This document shows, piece by piece, positions 25,946 to 34,165 of a stretch of 64,000 nt of DNA; the stretch's first letter is position 1; the number at the start of each line of letters is the position of its first letter. The DNA lies in assembly GCA_024762655.1 (NCBI GenBank), contig JANTHB010000006.1:1-64000 (forward strand). The letters run 5' to 3'. Made by a program: the position numbers and the translations under genes. The notes under the pieces were generated by a model. That model was not told the origin of the DNA, ran no database searches, and was given only the letters and a program-made list of their open reading frames with translations. Source of the stretch: Bacteroidales bacterium (GTDB taxonomy: Bacteria; Bacteroidota; Bacteroidia; Bacteroidales; VadinHA17).

Positions 25946-28460
25946 CTTCAGCACTTTCTTATATCAGTCGGGCATCAGTATCGCGGTTTTTTACCTCTTT
26001 TACCGGGCCCTGTTACGCCGGGAGACCTGGTTTTCCCTCAATCGTATTCTGCTGGGGGCATCCCTGCTGCTGGCTATGCTAATCCCTTTTGTCCGGATTA
26101 CCCTTCATTCCGCCCCGGCGCCGGGCACAGTCTATTACGCGCTCGACCGCTACCTCCTGAACGGGGTAGTAGTACACCCGGACCACCTGGTCGAAAATAC
26201 CGGACTGCATATTACCGCCGGCAAAGCTTTGTTATCGGTTTATCTGCTGGGGGTCCTGTTTTTTACAGTCAAGTTCCTGACCCAGATCCTGCAGGTGTTG
26301 CACCTGATCAAAAAACACGGGATCCGGGAATTTGAAGGATACCGCATCGTTCCCATCACCGAAGAGATATCCCCTTTTTCCTTCTTCACCCTGATCTTCA
26401 TCAATACGGAAAACCTTGGGAAGCAGGAATTGAGGAGCATTCTCCTGCATGAGTGGGAACATGTTCGCCGCCTGCACACCCTGGATATCCTGGTGCTGGA
26501 GATCGTCTGCATCATCCAATGGTTCAATCCTTTCGTCTGGCTGTATAAATATTCCCTGCACGAGTTGCATGAATACGAGGCCGACCAGGCCGTCATCCGT
26601 CAGGGGGAAAACCGTCTCAATTATCAGAAACTGATTCTCAACCAGGCGTTCGGTCACCAGTTCTTCCAGGTGGCGCATAACCTCATTAACCGTTCTTTCA
26701 TCAAAAATCGTATACTCATGATCACCAAAAGAAAATCCGGAAGTATCACTTTGCTGAAATCGCTTTTCATCCTGCCGGTGGCTGCCCTTCTGGTGGCCAG
26801 TTTTTCCTTCACCCGCGAGCCGGAGAACATACAACAGGTGAAACAAATGCTCTCAGGCAATAAAAAATCTTCAACCCTCCTCCAGACCCCCCGGGAGAAA
26901 AAGGTGTATACCCTGAAAGAGGTGGATAAACAACCCAAATTCCAGGGGAAACCGATCCCGTATATTGTCTTATGGGTGAAGGATCAGATCAGGGACACCA
27001 TACCCTTTACCGACAAACCCCTCCGGATAAGTTTTAACGTTGCCCCGACCGGAAAGATTACCGATATAGATATCACTCCGGACCATACGCAGATCGATCC
27101 CAAATATCTTCAGGAGTTACGGAAGATCTTCCAATCCGCGCCCAAATGTTCGCCGGGGGAAAAGGACGGAAAAAAGGTGGCGGTCAGGTTCAGTGACGCT
27201 TTGATGAAATTTTTCAGTAGCCATAGAGAACCGGCGACGGAAGAAGAGTTGTTCTTCATCGTCGAGGAGATGCCTAAATTCCAGGGCGGGGATATCGGAA
27301 CTTTCAGGCAATGGGTGGCCGAACACCTCAGATACCCGAAAAAAGCTGCAGAGAAAAGGATCAGTGGAAAAGTGTATGTACAATTCGTCGTGGAGCCCGA
27401 TGGCAGTGTGGACCGGGTCAAGGTGGTACGTTCCGCTAATTACCAGTCAAACCGGAAAGTAATGAGCAGTAATGATTCTTTGTTAGACCGGGAGGCCGTG
27501 CGGGTCATCAAATCCAGTCCTGAATGGACCCCCGGAAAACAGAGAGGTAAAAATGTGGCCGTAGCCTATACCATCCCCATTACCTTCCTCCCCGGGGTGA
27601 ATATGTCTTCCCCACAAACGACTACGACACCGGCCTCCATCGGTGGAGAGGTATTCTTCATCGTTGAGCAGATGCCCAAATTCCAGGGCGGGGATATCTC
27701 CAGGTTTAGAGAATGGGTCGCGCAGCAGTTGAGATACCCTGATATAGCTGCCGAAGCAGGGGCCACCGGCCGGGTGTTCGTCAGCTTCATCGTCGAGACC
27801 GACGGATCGGTAAGCCATATACAAATAGCGAAAAGCCCCTATACCTTCCTGCGGGACCATCCGGACAAGAGCGCCGGCATCAACCTCCGGGCCTTTGCCG
27901 CCCTCGACGCCGAGGCAGTGCGCGTGGTCAGGTCCTCCCCCAAATGGGAACCCGGCGTACAACGGGGCCATCGCGTGCGGGTGAAAATGACAATCCCCAT
28001 CGTCTTCGTCCTTGATCATACCATACCGGCCCGGGACAGCCTGAAAATATCAGCATCAGGACAACCTCTCTATATCATAGACGGAAAGATTGCCAACGCG
28101 AATGAATTGGACAACCTGGATCATGACAAAGTAGCCCGTGTTATGGTCCAAAAAGACGTAAACGGGGACCTGGTTAAAAAATACGGTCCGGCCGCCAAAA
28201 ACGGGGTGATATTCATCAATACCAAAAAGCAGGTTACCGGACCGGTGCCCCAAAAACCCAAAGACCCCTTCGACAAATCTGCCGGATACCACTACCTGAT
28301 CAACGGGAAACCGGCCTCGTGGAAAGAAGCTGTAAAATATAAGGATAGAAAGGATCTTCAACTTATCTCCATTGCAAAAATATCCGATAAGGATGCGATA
28401 AAACTTTTTGGGGAGACAGCCCCGAACGGCATGGTGGTGATTAAGGCAAAAGAAAAGTAA
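25938..28460 (+). CDS. M56 (BlaR1-like) membrane metallopeptidase with TonB_C-like and receptor-plug-like repeats
   Basis: 840 aa. The N-terminal membrane part (1-290) has several helices and the M56 zinc motif HEWEH at 171-175, with ELHEYEAD at about 209-216 likely supplying the third ligand. A further helix (about 277-292) leads to the periplasm. Then come three TonB_C-like modules: a degenerate one (about 323-410), and two clear ones starting EMPKFQGGDIGTFRQWV (about 442) and QMPKFQGGDISRFREWV (about 574), each with a GxVxVxFxVxxDGSV core and EAVRVxxSSPxWxPG. Last are two modules resembling the TonB-receptor plug (PLYIIDGKI..VKKYGPAAKNGVIFINTK, about 707-765; LINGKPA..IKLFGETAPNGMVVIKAK, about 783-840). 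No penicillin-binding sensor domain is present. Confidence 0.88.
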   Translation: MNSFSTFLYQSGISIAVFYLFYRALLRRETWFSLNRILLGASLLLAMLIPFVRITLHSAPAPGTVYYALDRYLLNGVVVHPDHLVENTGLHITAGKALLSVYLLGVLFFTVKFLTQILQVLHLIKKHGIREFEGYRIVPITEEISPFSFFTLIFINTENLGKQELRSILLHEWEHVRRLHTLDILVLEIVCIIQWFNPFVWLYKYSLHELHEYEADQAVIRQGENRLNYQKLILNQAFGHQFFQVAHNLINRSFIKNRILMITKRKSGSITLLKSLFILPVAALLVASFSFTREPENIQQVKQMLSGNKKSSTLLQTPREKKVYTLKEVDKQPKFQGKPIPYIVLWVKDQIRDTIPFTDKPLRISFNVAPTGKITDIDITPDHTQIDPKYLQELRKIFQSAPKCSPGEKDGKKVAVRFSDALMKFFSSHREPATEEELFFIVEEMPKFQGGDIGTFRQWVAEHLRYPKKAAEKRISGKVYVQFVVEPDGSVDRVKVVRSANYQSNRKVMSSNDSLLDREAVRVIKSSPEWTPGKQRGKNVAVAYTIPITFLPGVNMSSPQTTTTPASIGGEVFFIVEQMPKFQGGDISRFREWVAQQLRYPDIAAEAGATGRVFVSFIVETDGSVSHIQIAKSPYTFLRDHPDKSAGINLRAFAALDAEAVRVVRSSPKWEPGVQRGHRVRVKMTIPIVFVLDHTIPARDSLKISASGQPLYIIDGKIANANELDNLDHDKVARVMVQKDVNGDLVKKYGPAAKNGVIFINTKKQVTGPVPQKPKDPFDKSAGYHYLINGKPASWKEAVKYKDRKDLQLISIAKISDKDAIKLFGETAPNGMVVIKAKEK

Positions 28461-28849
28461 ATTGTAAATCAGGGAGTGCTTCACTCAACGGGATGCCCTC
28501 CCTAACCTGCCATCGCAAAAAGACCCTCAGCGAAGAGAAATATTTTGAAGGAAGACTAAAAGATCGATAAAGCGATGAAGTGATAAAGAGATAAAGCGAT
28601 GAGTAGATCGCATAAAAAGACTCCATTGCAATCTTTTCGAGCCATATACCCTTTGACTTTTTGACTTTCAGACTCTTTGACTCTTTTAATCTTCGACTCT
28701 TTGACTTTTTGACACTTTGACTTTTTGATCCGCAAAAAACCCAGCCGTAGGTTTCCGGGGGAGGTAGCCGGTAACCGGACTCCTCCCCTTTTCTCCGGGC
28801 CCTTGGCATAATCTCTTTAGCATCACCGTATGATTCCAAAATCATCCCC
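28461..28849. other. Intergenic region with TPR-gene tail remnant and simple repeats
   Basis: Bases 28508-28570 read CHRKKTLSEEKYFEGRLKDR then stop, matching the last 21 codons (WHRIKAIREEMHFEGRLKDR, stop) of the downstream TPR gene; I count 12 mismatches in 63 nt. After both stops comes the same GATGAAGTGAT-type repeat. About 28645-28735 is a degenerate tandem of GACTTTTTGAC/GACTCTTTGAC units. No intact gene. Confidence 0.6.
28508..28570 (+). pseudogene. Remnant of the 3' end of a TPR-protein gene
   Basis: Twenty codons and a stop, homologous in frame to the end of the 439-aa TPR gene at 28850-30169. Upstream of 28508 I find no further similarity, so only the tail survives: either deletion of most of a tandem copy or a small segmental duplication. 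Confidence 0.55.
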
Positions 28850-30169
28850 ATGAAGAAAACACTTAAGAAAATCATCCTTCTGGCGTTTTCTGTGCCGGTC
28901 ATGTCCGTTTTTTCTCTCCACAGCCAGTCTTCCGCCGTTTTCAACGCTTTGATGAACGGCCGGTACCAGGATGCCATTCATCAGGCAGATCGTATTCTGG
29001 TCACAGACACCTCGATGGCCGGAGTATGGTTTCTGAAAGGGCAGGCTCACATGGGGCTGCTGCAGTTCGACCGTGCCGAGAAAGCCTTCCTTCAGGTCCT
29101 GCGGCAGGCCCCCGACACACTGCCTGTCCTGCTGGCGCTGGGACAGACCACTTACCTGCAAGGTCACGACGCCGACGCTATCCGCTGGTATGAAAAAGCG
29201 CTGCAAAAGGATCCTTCCGGCACCACCGCCCGCCTCGGACTGGCCCGCGCTTGCTACCGCCACAAACAATACGATCAAGCCATTCGACAGTATCGTATCC
29301 TGGTTAAGAAAGCATCGTGGAACTATGCTTACAACAAAGAACTGGGCCAGACTTATCTGGCTGTCGACTCGATAAAACAGGCCCAGTGGTACTTCCATGA
29401 TGCCGTCAACCTCAACAACGGAGATCTCTCCCTCGCCACCCAACTGGCCCGTCTCTACATAAAAACCAAAGACTACAAACTGGCGGCCGACATCGCCCTG
29501 CTGGGGTTACGCAGCGACACTGCCTGGATCCCCCTCCTCGAAACCCTTGGCTTTGCCCGTTACCGCAGCAAAGACTACAAAAAGGCAGTCGCAGCCTTTG
29601 AGCGTTGTCTGAGCCTGGCCGACAGCTCCCTCTTCGTCCTGAAGCACCTGGGATACATTTACCTCAGTCAGGATCGTCTGAAGGAAGCGGAACAGATGCT
29701 GCTGCAAGCCTGGAAGAAAAACAATACCCTTCCCGAAATCGCTTATTATCTGGGGCTCACGTACGAAAACATGAAGAAATACGATACGGCAACGGTGTGG
29801 CTGAAGAAAGCCATCGTGTTATACCATCCTCCTGCCAAACTGATGGCTGCCATTTACCGCGAACTGGCTTCCGATTACTATCATCTGAAAAACTGGATAA
29901 ATGCCTTTGACAATTACGGCAAAGCGCTCTCTCTCGATCCTGGCAATGAAGAGGTACTGTTCCGCATGGGAGAGATCTGTGATTATCATCTGAACGAAAA
30001 GGGAAAAGCCATGAAATACTACCAGCGTGTGGTGGACAGAAGCGACATCAATCCCGCCGTCTGGGATCCGGAGAAGACGACCACCATCCCCCTGGCCGTG
30101 GCCGCCTGGCACCGCATCAAAGCCATCCGCGAAGAGATGCATTTTGAGGGAAGACTAAAAGATCGATAA
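28850..30169 (+). CDS. Secreted tetratricopeptide-repeat protein
   Basis: 439 aa with an N-terminal signal-like segment (about 1-26, FSVPVMSVFSLHSQ) and then almost continuous TPR helices: AVFNALMNGRYQDAIHQADRIL, AGVWFLKGQAHMGLLQFDRAEKAFLQVL, PVLLALGQTTYLQGHDADAIRWYEKAL and at least six more, to about residue 420. TPRs are protein-binding superhelices and no enzymatic domain is present. It lies 389 nt behind the M56 sensor in the same direction, with a partial copy of its own 3' end between. It probably acts in the periplasm, partner unknown. It ends EMHFEGRLKDR just before a GATGAAGTGAT simple repeat. Confidence 0.82.
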   Translation: MKKTLKKIILLAFSVPVMSVFSLHSQSSAVFNALMNGRYQDAIHQADRILVTDTSMAGVWFLKGQAHMGLLQFDRAEKAFLQVLRQAPDTLPVLLALGQTTYLQGHDADAIRWYEKALQKDPSGTTARLGLARACYRHKQYDQAIRQYRILVKKASWNYAYNKELGQTYLAVDSIKQAQWYFHDAVNLNNGDLSLATQLARLYIKTKDYKLAADIALLGLRSDTAWIPLLETLGFARYRSKDYKKAVAAFERCLSLADSSLFVLKHLGYIYLSQDRLKEAEQMLLQAWKKNNTLPEIAYYLGLTYENMKKYDTATVWLKKAIVLYHPPAKLMAAIYRELASDYYHLKNWINAFDNYGKALSLDPGNEEVLFRMGEICDYHLNEKGKAMKYYQRVVDRSDINPAVWDPEKTTTIPLAVAAWHRIKAIREEMHFEGRLKDR

Positions 30170-30240
30170 CGTGATGAAGTGATGAAGTGATGAAGCGATG
30201 AGGAGATAAAGCAATGAGGAGAAAGGGAGGTAAAGAAAAA
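30170..30240. repeat. Simple repeat GATGAAGTGATGAAGTGATG
   Basis: A degenerate tandem of GTGATGAA/GCGATGAG units directly after the TPR stop, the same type as the repeat at 28570-28615 after the tail remnant. The rest to 30362 is A+T-rich with no gene. Confidence 0.6.
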
Positions 30241-30362
30241 GAGAGTAATGCCACCTGCTTACCTCTATAGATTGTGTGGTCGGTGGTCCATAAAATTTTA
30301 ACATAATTTATTATATTTATCACATAATCTTTTATTTATACTTATCAATCCATAAAATCACT

Positions 30363-31628
30363 ATGAAATCAGTAATCCACTCCATCATCATTCTTTTGCT
30401 GTTATCCGGATGTACCGGGTCCGTCGACAAGGTTTATGAGAAAACACGCGGGCATAACGGAGGGGTGCAGGAGGTATTTCTTGACCGGATTCAGCCTGAC
30501 ACCCTTGTACTTCGTGCCTCTGATATTTTTTCCGCCTTCCAGGCCATCCCCCTGGAGACGAAAGAGGAATGTCTGGTAACAAATGTCATGCTGACGGTTT
30601 CGGATAAAGACCTCTTCGTCGGCACACAAAACTTTCCGGGACCGGCGCGTTTGTACCGGTTTGACAAAAAGGGACGGTTCCTGAATGAGATCGGCCGGGG
30701 CGGCAAAGGGCCTGGCGAACATAGCGGATATATGCAAAGCTTTTGTCATTATTACGACGGGGATAAAACCGTGCTGGTCAATTGGATCGGGGATGATCCG
30801 CAACTCTTCACCCTGGATGGCACACTGCTGAAAACGATCAAAATGCCATACTGGGGCTTGGAAAATATGTTTAAATGGAACGAAAAAGAATGGTTCAGCA
30901 CGGGGACGGCAGGCGGCATTCCTCACGATGCAAGAGATTCATTCCTGCTATGCTTTTTTACGGATAACGGAAAGATCACACAGAGCATCCCCAGGACACA
31001 ATACCCCCCAAAGACAAAAGAATACGTACCTATCACCTGGGGAAATTCTGTCTTTACCTACAACGGGCAATGGAACATATATTTCCCGGGGATAGATACG
31101 GTTTTTACCATTCAGGATAAAGAGCTAATCCCTTCCTGCATCCTCCATTCCGGTCCGAAGATCCAGCAATACAATAAGAGTATTTCCCCCCAATATCTGA
31201 AAGGCCGTTTTTCCCTGTTCATACAGGGAGAGACAAAAAACAATCTTTTCATACAGAAAAGTGTCATCACAAAAGCGGATGTAAAACAATACCGGCCGGG
31301 CCGATGGGGCGGAGCCTTCGACACGAAGGAAGCGCTGATCATCATAGACAAAAAAAGTGGTAAAGGAGCCGTCTGTAAGATCAAAGATGACCTTTTCGGT
31401 TTTATTCCGGAAAAAATATTTCAACGACTTACATGGCATCCTGACGGATATGTGTCATTTTACCTGAGCATTCCCCGGTTGCAGGAGATGATCAAAAATT
31501 ATGAAAACGGTCACCCCGACATCCCCCCGGAAAATGCAGCCCGTCTGAAACCGCTGAAAGCTTTGCATGAGGACGATAATCCGGTAATCTTCCTCTTCAG
31601 GCTAAAAGATTACACACGAATAGAATAG
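30363..31628 (+). CDS. 6-bladed beta-propeller lipoprotein (BF3164-like family)
   Basis: 421 aa. Lipoprotein signal with lipobox LLSGC (Cys about 18). The body has the sequence style of Bacteroidota 6-bladed propeller proteins: LRASDIFSAFQAIPLETKEECLV, then RLYRFDKKGRFLNEIGRGGKGPGEH (the most characteristic blade), and later blades such as FTLDGTLLKTIKMPY and FTYNGQWNIYFPGIDTVFTIQDKEL. Function unknown; such proteins are membrane-anchored and thought to bind ligands or partners. It is followed by a 148-nt gap with GCTTGCGCAGCAAGC and GCGAGG..CTCGC hairpins. Family assignment is by pattern only. Confidence 0.8.
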   Translation: MKSVIHSIIILLLLSGCTGSVDKVYEKTRGHNGGVQEVFLDRIQPDTLVLRASDIFSAFQAIPLETKEECLVTNVMLTVSDKDLFVGTQNFPGPARLYRFDKKGRFLNEIGRGGKGPGEHSGYMQSFCHYYDGDKTVLVNWIGDDPQLFTLDGTLLKTIKMPYWGLENMFKWNEKEWFSTGTAGGIPHDARDSFLLCFFTDNGKITQSIPRTQYPPKTKEYVPITWGNSVFTYNGQWNIYFPGIDTVFTIQDKELIPSCILHSGPKIQQYNKSISPQYLKGRFSLFIQGETKNNLFIQKSVITKADVKQYRPGRWGGAFDTKEALIIIDKKSGKGAVCKIKDDLFGFIPEKIFQRLTWHPDGYVSFYLSIPRLQEMIKNYENGHPDIPPENAARLKPLKALHEDDNPVIFLFRLKDYTRIE

Positions 31629-31776
31629 GAAGGATCAAGACATAAACCACAAACGCTTGCGCAGCAAGCATCAAACTTTAAACTCCTTCTGCCTTTTATC
31701 CGCAGCGAGGGTCTCGCTTTGAGCGAGGCCTTCGCCTGAAAAAATACATTGTTTTTTTCCGTATCTTCACACTGTC

Positions 31777-32844
31777 ATGACAACTATCCCTTTGGAGCGA
31801 CGCATCGGGGCCTTTGTCCGGCTGGGACGGGTGATGCTGCGGGCAGCGGGTGAGGAACCCCCTCTGCCCCCCGGGGAAGAAATGCCGGCACAGAAAATGG
31901 CCGGAAATATTTCTCAGGCCCAAAAAAGTAATCCCTGGTTCGACGAAGAAAATGTCCGGCGGGCCCTACGGGGCCTGGGCAGCGTCCTCACGGAGGCGAA
32001 GCTGCAGCAGTGGACCGTCCGCTACCCGGAGCTGCGGAAGAACCCCGGCGGCCGTGAGGTGCTGGTGATTATGGCCGGCAACATCCCGCTGGTAGGGTTT
32101 CATGATATGCTGGGGGTGCTGATCACAGGCCATCGTTTTCTGGGCCGCACCTCCCGGCGCGATGCCGGACTGCACCGGGCAGTAGCCGATGTTCTCATTT
32201 CCCTGGAGCCGGCCTTTGCCCCGTTCATACGCTTCACCCGTGAACGGCCGGATCATGCCGATGCGGTCATCGCCACAGGCTCCGACAATACCTCCCGCTA
32301 TTTCGAATATTATTACCGGGACATCCCGTCCGTCATCCGGCGCAACCGTAACAGTCTGGCTGTCCTGGACGGACAGGAAACAGAAGAGGATCTGGCAGGC
32401 CTGACGGATGATATCTTCTGGTATTACGGCCTGGGCTGCCGCAGTGTATCCGCATTGTTTGTGCCCGAAGGATACGACCTTAAGCAACTCTTCCCCCGTT
32501 TCCGGCGGCACAACCAGGTCACCAACCTGCCGGCTTACCGGCACAACCTGGAGTACCAGCGGGCTGTTTTCCGGATGTCCGGCACCTTCTTCCTGGATGC
32601 CGGAAACCTGCTGCTTACCGAGGATACGGCACTCGCCTCCCCCATCGCGGTACTGCACTATCAGACTTACAAAAACTTGGACTCTATCTCCACCTACGTA
32701 GGCGCCTACGTAGATAAAATTCAATGTGTCGCTGCACGGGAAGGGCTCTTGCCCGGTACGGTTGCCCTGGGAAAAACACAGTTTCCGGAGGTGTGGGAGT
32801 ATGAGGACGGGGTGGATACCCTGGCGTTTCTGTCGGAATTATAA
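31777..32844 (+). CDS. LuxC-type acyl-CoA reductase
   Basis: 355 aa, matching the Bacteroidota acyl-CoA reductase (PF05893) related to LuxC, an aldehyde-dehydrogenase-fold enzyme that reduces acyl-CoA to fatty aldehyde with NADPH. Visible: VLVIMAGNIPLVGFHDMLGVLITGH, the ATGSDNTSRYFEYYYRDIPSVIRRNRNS block, and the likely catalytic Cys in YYGLGCRSVSALFVP at about 224. No luxAB/DE genes are near, so a light-emission role is excluded here; it probably serves lipid or wax/aldehyde metabolism. Odd: codons for STYVGAYVD (about residues 305-313) are the 20-bp palindrome that forms the aconitase terminator at 25226-25249. Confidence 0.85.
   Translation: MTTIPLERRIGAFVRLGRVMLRAAGEEPPLPPGEEMPAQKMAGNISQAQKSNPWFDEENVRRALRGLGSVLTEAKLQQWTVRYPELRKNPGGREVLVIMAGNIPLVGFHDMLGVLITGHRFLGRTSRRDAGLHRAVADVLISLEPAFAPFIRFTRERPDHADAVIATGSDNTSRYFEYYYRDIPSVIRRNRNSLAVLDGQETEEDLAGLTDDIFWYYGLGCRSVSALFVPEGYDLKQLFPRFRRHNQVTNLPAYRHNLEYQRAVFRMSGTFFLDAGNLLLTEDTALASPIAVLHYQTYKNLDSISTYVGAYVDKIQCVAAREGLLPGTVALGKTQFPEVWEYEDGVDTLAFLSEL
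32694..32713. repeat. 20-bp palindrome inside the luxC-like gene
   Basis: CTACGTAGGCGCCTACGTAG, identical to the core of the aconitase terminator about 7.5 kb away. Here it is read as TYVGAYV without changing the apparent protein length. Confidence 0.9.
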
Positions 32845-32873
32845 TTATTATCAGATCCCGCCATTCCACCATT

Positions 32874-32921
32874 CCCTGCCTACCCTGCCTACCCTGCCTA
32901 CCGGTAGGCAGGCGGCAGGCA
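32874..32921. repeat. CTGCCTACC tandem/inverted repeat hairpin
   Basis: Three CTGCCTACC units are followed by GGTAGGCAGGCGGCAGGCAG, forming a strong stem between the luxC-like gene and the next gene. It may act as a transcription or mRNA-stability element; no T run follows. Confidence 0.7.
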
Positions 32922-32943
32922 GATATCATATCATATTTTTCCT

Positions 32944-32951
32944 TACATTTG
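32944..32951 (+). promoter_or_regulatory. Possible -7 element, near-leaderless
   Basis: TACATTTG fits TAnnTTTG only 6 nt before the ATG at 32958, which would give an almost leaderless transcript. No TTTG is seen at -33. Weak. Confidence 0.3.
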
Positions 32952-32957
32952 TTTATC

Positions 32958-33467
32958 ATGTCAAAAGTTTTGACCATACGCATGCTGTCGGGCGAAGACG
33001 ATGATTTTGTCCGGGATTTTGCGGTGATGGCTTCGCAGACCCTCCTGGACCTGCATCATGCCATCCAGGAAAATCTGCATTTTGATCCGGGGCTGATGTC
33101 CTCTTTTTTCACTACCGGCGAAGGCTGGAACAAAGAGGAGGAATTTCCTCTGATCAACATGACCGGCGAGCCTGGCGCCCGGACCATGGAAAACACGCAG
33201 GTGGGAGATCTGGTTTCCGGAGAAGGGGACAGGTTGCTGTATGTTTACGATTATCTGTCAAACAGGGGGTTTTTTATGGAGGTGGTGGAGGTGGCCGGAG
33301 CCGAAGAAGGGAGATCCTATCCTGTCTGTCTCCGTGCTGCCGGAGAGCCCCCGCAGCAACTGCAGACAGAAAACCTGACAGACCTGCCGGGAGAGGATAT
33401 TTTTCCGGAGGATGATGATCTGTTGTCGGACGGGTTTGAAGATATTGATGATATCCCTGAGATATAA
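32958..33467 (+). CDS. pRiA4b ORF-3-like / IS1096 passenger TnpR-family protein
   Basis: 169 aa from the ATG at 32958; the ORF track uses an upstream TTG. The sequence LTIRMLSGEDDDFVRDFAVMASQTLLDLHHAIQ followed by YVYDYLSNRGFFMEVVEV is the pattern of the plasmid pRiA4b ORF-3-like fold (PF07929). The C-terminal third is acidic (DIFPEDDDLLSDGFEDIDDIPEI) and probably disordered. The 'IS1096 passenger' label in databases does not imply a transposon; no transposase is near. In Bacteroidota this gene is often found close to miaA, as here. Function unknown. Confidence 0.75.
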   Translation: MSKVLTIRMLSGEDDDFVRDFAVMASQTLLDLHHAIQENLHFDPGLMSSFFTTGEGWNKEEEFPLINMTGEPGARTMENTQVGDLVSGEGDRLLYVYDYLSNRGFFMEVVEVAGAEEGRSYPVCLRAAGEPPQQLQTENLTDLPGEDIFPEDDDLLSDGFEDIDDIPEI

Positions 33468-33475
33468 CGAACGCC

Positions 33476-33529
33476 GAATAAAGAAGGGGAATATCGAATA
33501 TCGAACAAGGATTAACGATTTTTGATTTT
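33476..33529. repeat. 54-bp direct repeat, left copy 1
   Basis: Begins GAATAAAGAAGGGGAATATC and ends CGATTTTTGATTTT. By hand comparison it is identical to 33569-33622, 93 bp away. It contains GAACAAGGATTAACG, whose inverted relative (TTAAATCCTTGTTC) forms the tandem array on the other side of the four-helix-bundle gene. Confidence 0.88.
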
Positions 33530-33568
33530 TGAAGTTTTTTTTAATGGCAAATGAAACCCGTGAATATT

Positions 33569-33622
33569 GAATAAAGAAGGGGAATATCGAATATCGAACA
33601 AGGATTAACGATTTTTGATTTT
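33569..33622. repeat. 54-bp direct repeat, left copy 2
   Basis: Second copy of the 33476-33529 repeat, ending 19 nt before the four-helix-bundle ATG. A third, inverted and diverged relative lies at 37631-37671. Confidence 0.88.
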
Positions 33623-33641
33623 AGAAAAAATAATATAAGCA

Positions 33642-34013
33642 ATGGATAGATATAATTTAGAAGAAAGACTTATAGCATTTTCCGTATTGATTATCGAAAT
33701 TGTTAAAAAAATGCCACAAACACTGGCAGGGAAGCATCTTGCAGGGCAATTGGTACGATCAGGAACTTCAGTTTCGTTAAATTATGGTGAAGCACAGGGA
33801 GGCGAATCAAGGAAAGACTTCATTCACAAAATGAAAATCGTGTTAAAAGAATTAAGAGAGACTTATGTATGTTTAAAAATAATTTTGCAATCAAAATTAT
33901 ATAGTTCGGAAAATAATATTAATAAAGCCTTAGAGGAAAACAATGAATTGATATCTATTTTTGTCAAAAGTATCGAAACAGCAAGATATAACCTGAAAAA
34001 TAAAAATAAATGA
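33642..34013 (+). CDS. Four-helix-bundle protein (23S rRNA intervening-sequence protein family)
   Basis: 123 aa, full length for the S23/IVP family (TIGR02436). Helix 1 LEERLIAFSVLIIEIVKKMP; the conserved AGKHLAGQLVRSGTSVSLNYGEAQGGESRKDFIHKMKIVLKELRETYVCLKIIL; then the last helix FVKSIETARYNLKNKNK. In Leptospira and other bacteria this ORF lies inside intervening sequences of 23S rRNA; a related fold is the Avd protein of diversity-generating retroelements. Here neither 23S rRNA nor reverse transcriptase is near. The gene is strikingly A+T-rich compared with its neighbours and is bracketed by repeats of opposite orientation, which suggests a transferred cassette. Its molecular role is unknown; RNA binding is inferred for the family. 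Confidence 0.88.
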   Translation: MDRYNLEERLIAFSVLIIEIVKKMPQTLAGKHLAGQLVRSGTSVSLNYGEAQGGESRKDFIHKMKIVLKELRETYVCLKIILQSKLYSSENNINKALEENNELISIFVKSIETARYNLKNKNK

Positions 34014-34025
34014 TACATATAACTT

Positions 34026-34165
34026 CTTAAATCTCAACTCCTTGTTCAATATTCTTAGATCTTAAATCCTTGTTCAACATTCTTAAATCTTAAATCCTTG
34101 TTCAATATTCTTAAATCATAAATCCTTGTTCCTTGTTCTTAAATCTTTAATTCTTCTTCCTTGTT
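34026..34165. repeat. 28-bp tandem array (5 units plus partial) running into miaA
   Basis: Units start at 34026, 34054, 34082, 34110 and 34138, with consensus near CTTAAATCTTAAATCCTTGT TCAATATT; a partial sixth unit (CTTAAATC, 34166-34173) lies inside the miaA reading frame. Units 4-5 end CCTTGTT instead of CAATATT. The array is the approximate inverse of the left repeats (GAACAAGGATTAACGATTTT). There are no spacers, so it is not CRISPR. Confidence 0.9.

Noticed and set aside
31777-32844. Bioluminescence (lux) operon
   Set aside because: Only the reductase family is present; no luciferase, transferase or synthetase genes are adjacent.
32958-33467. Insertion sequence suggested by the name 'IS1096 passenger'
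   Set aside because: No transposase or terminal repeats; this family is widespread on chromosomes as an ordinary gene.
33642-34013. Four-helix-bundle gene as the Avd component of a diversity-generating retroelement
   Set aside because: There is no reverse transcriptase, template repeat or variable repeat in the window; the sequence fits the general IVP family better.
34026-34165. CRISPR-like appearance of the regular 28-bp units
   Set aside because: Units are directly adjacent with no unique spacers, and no cas gene is present.
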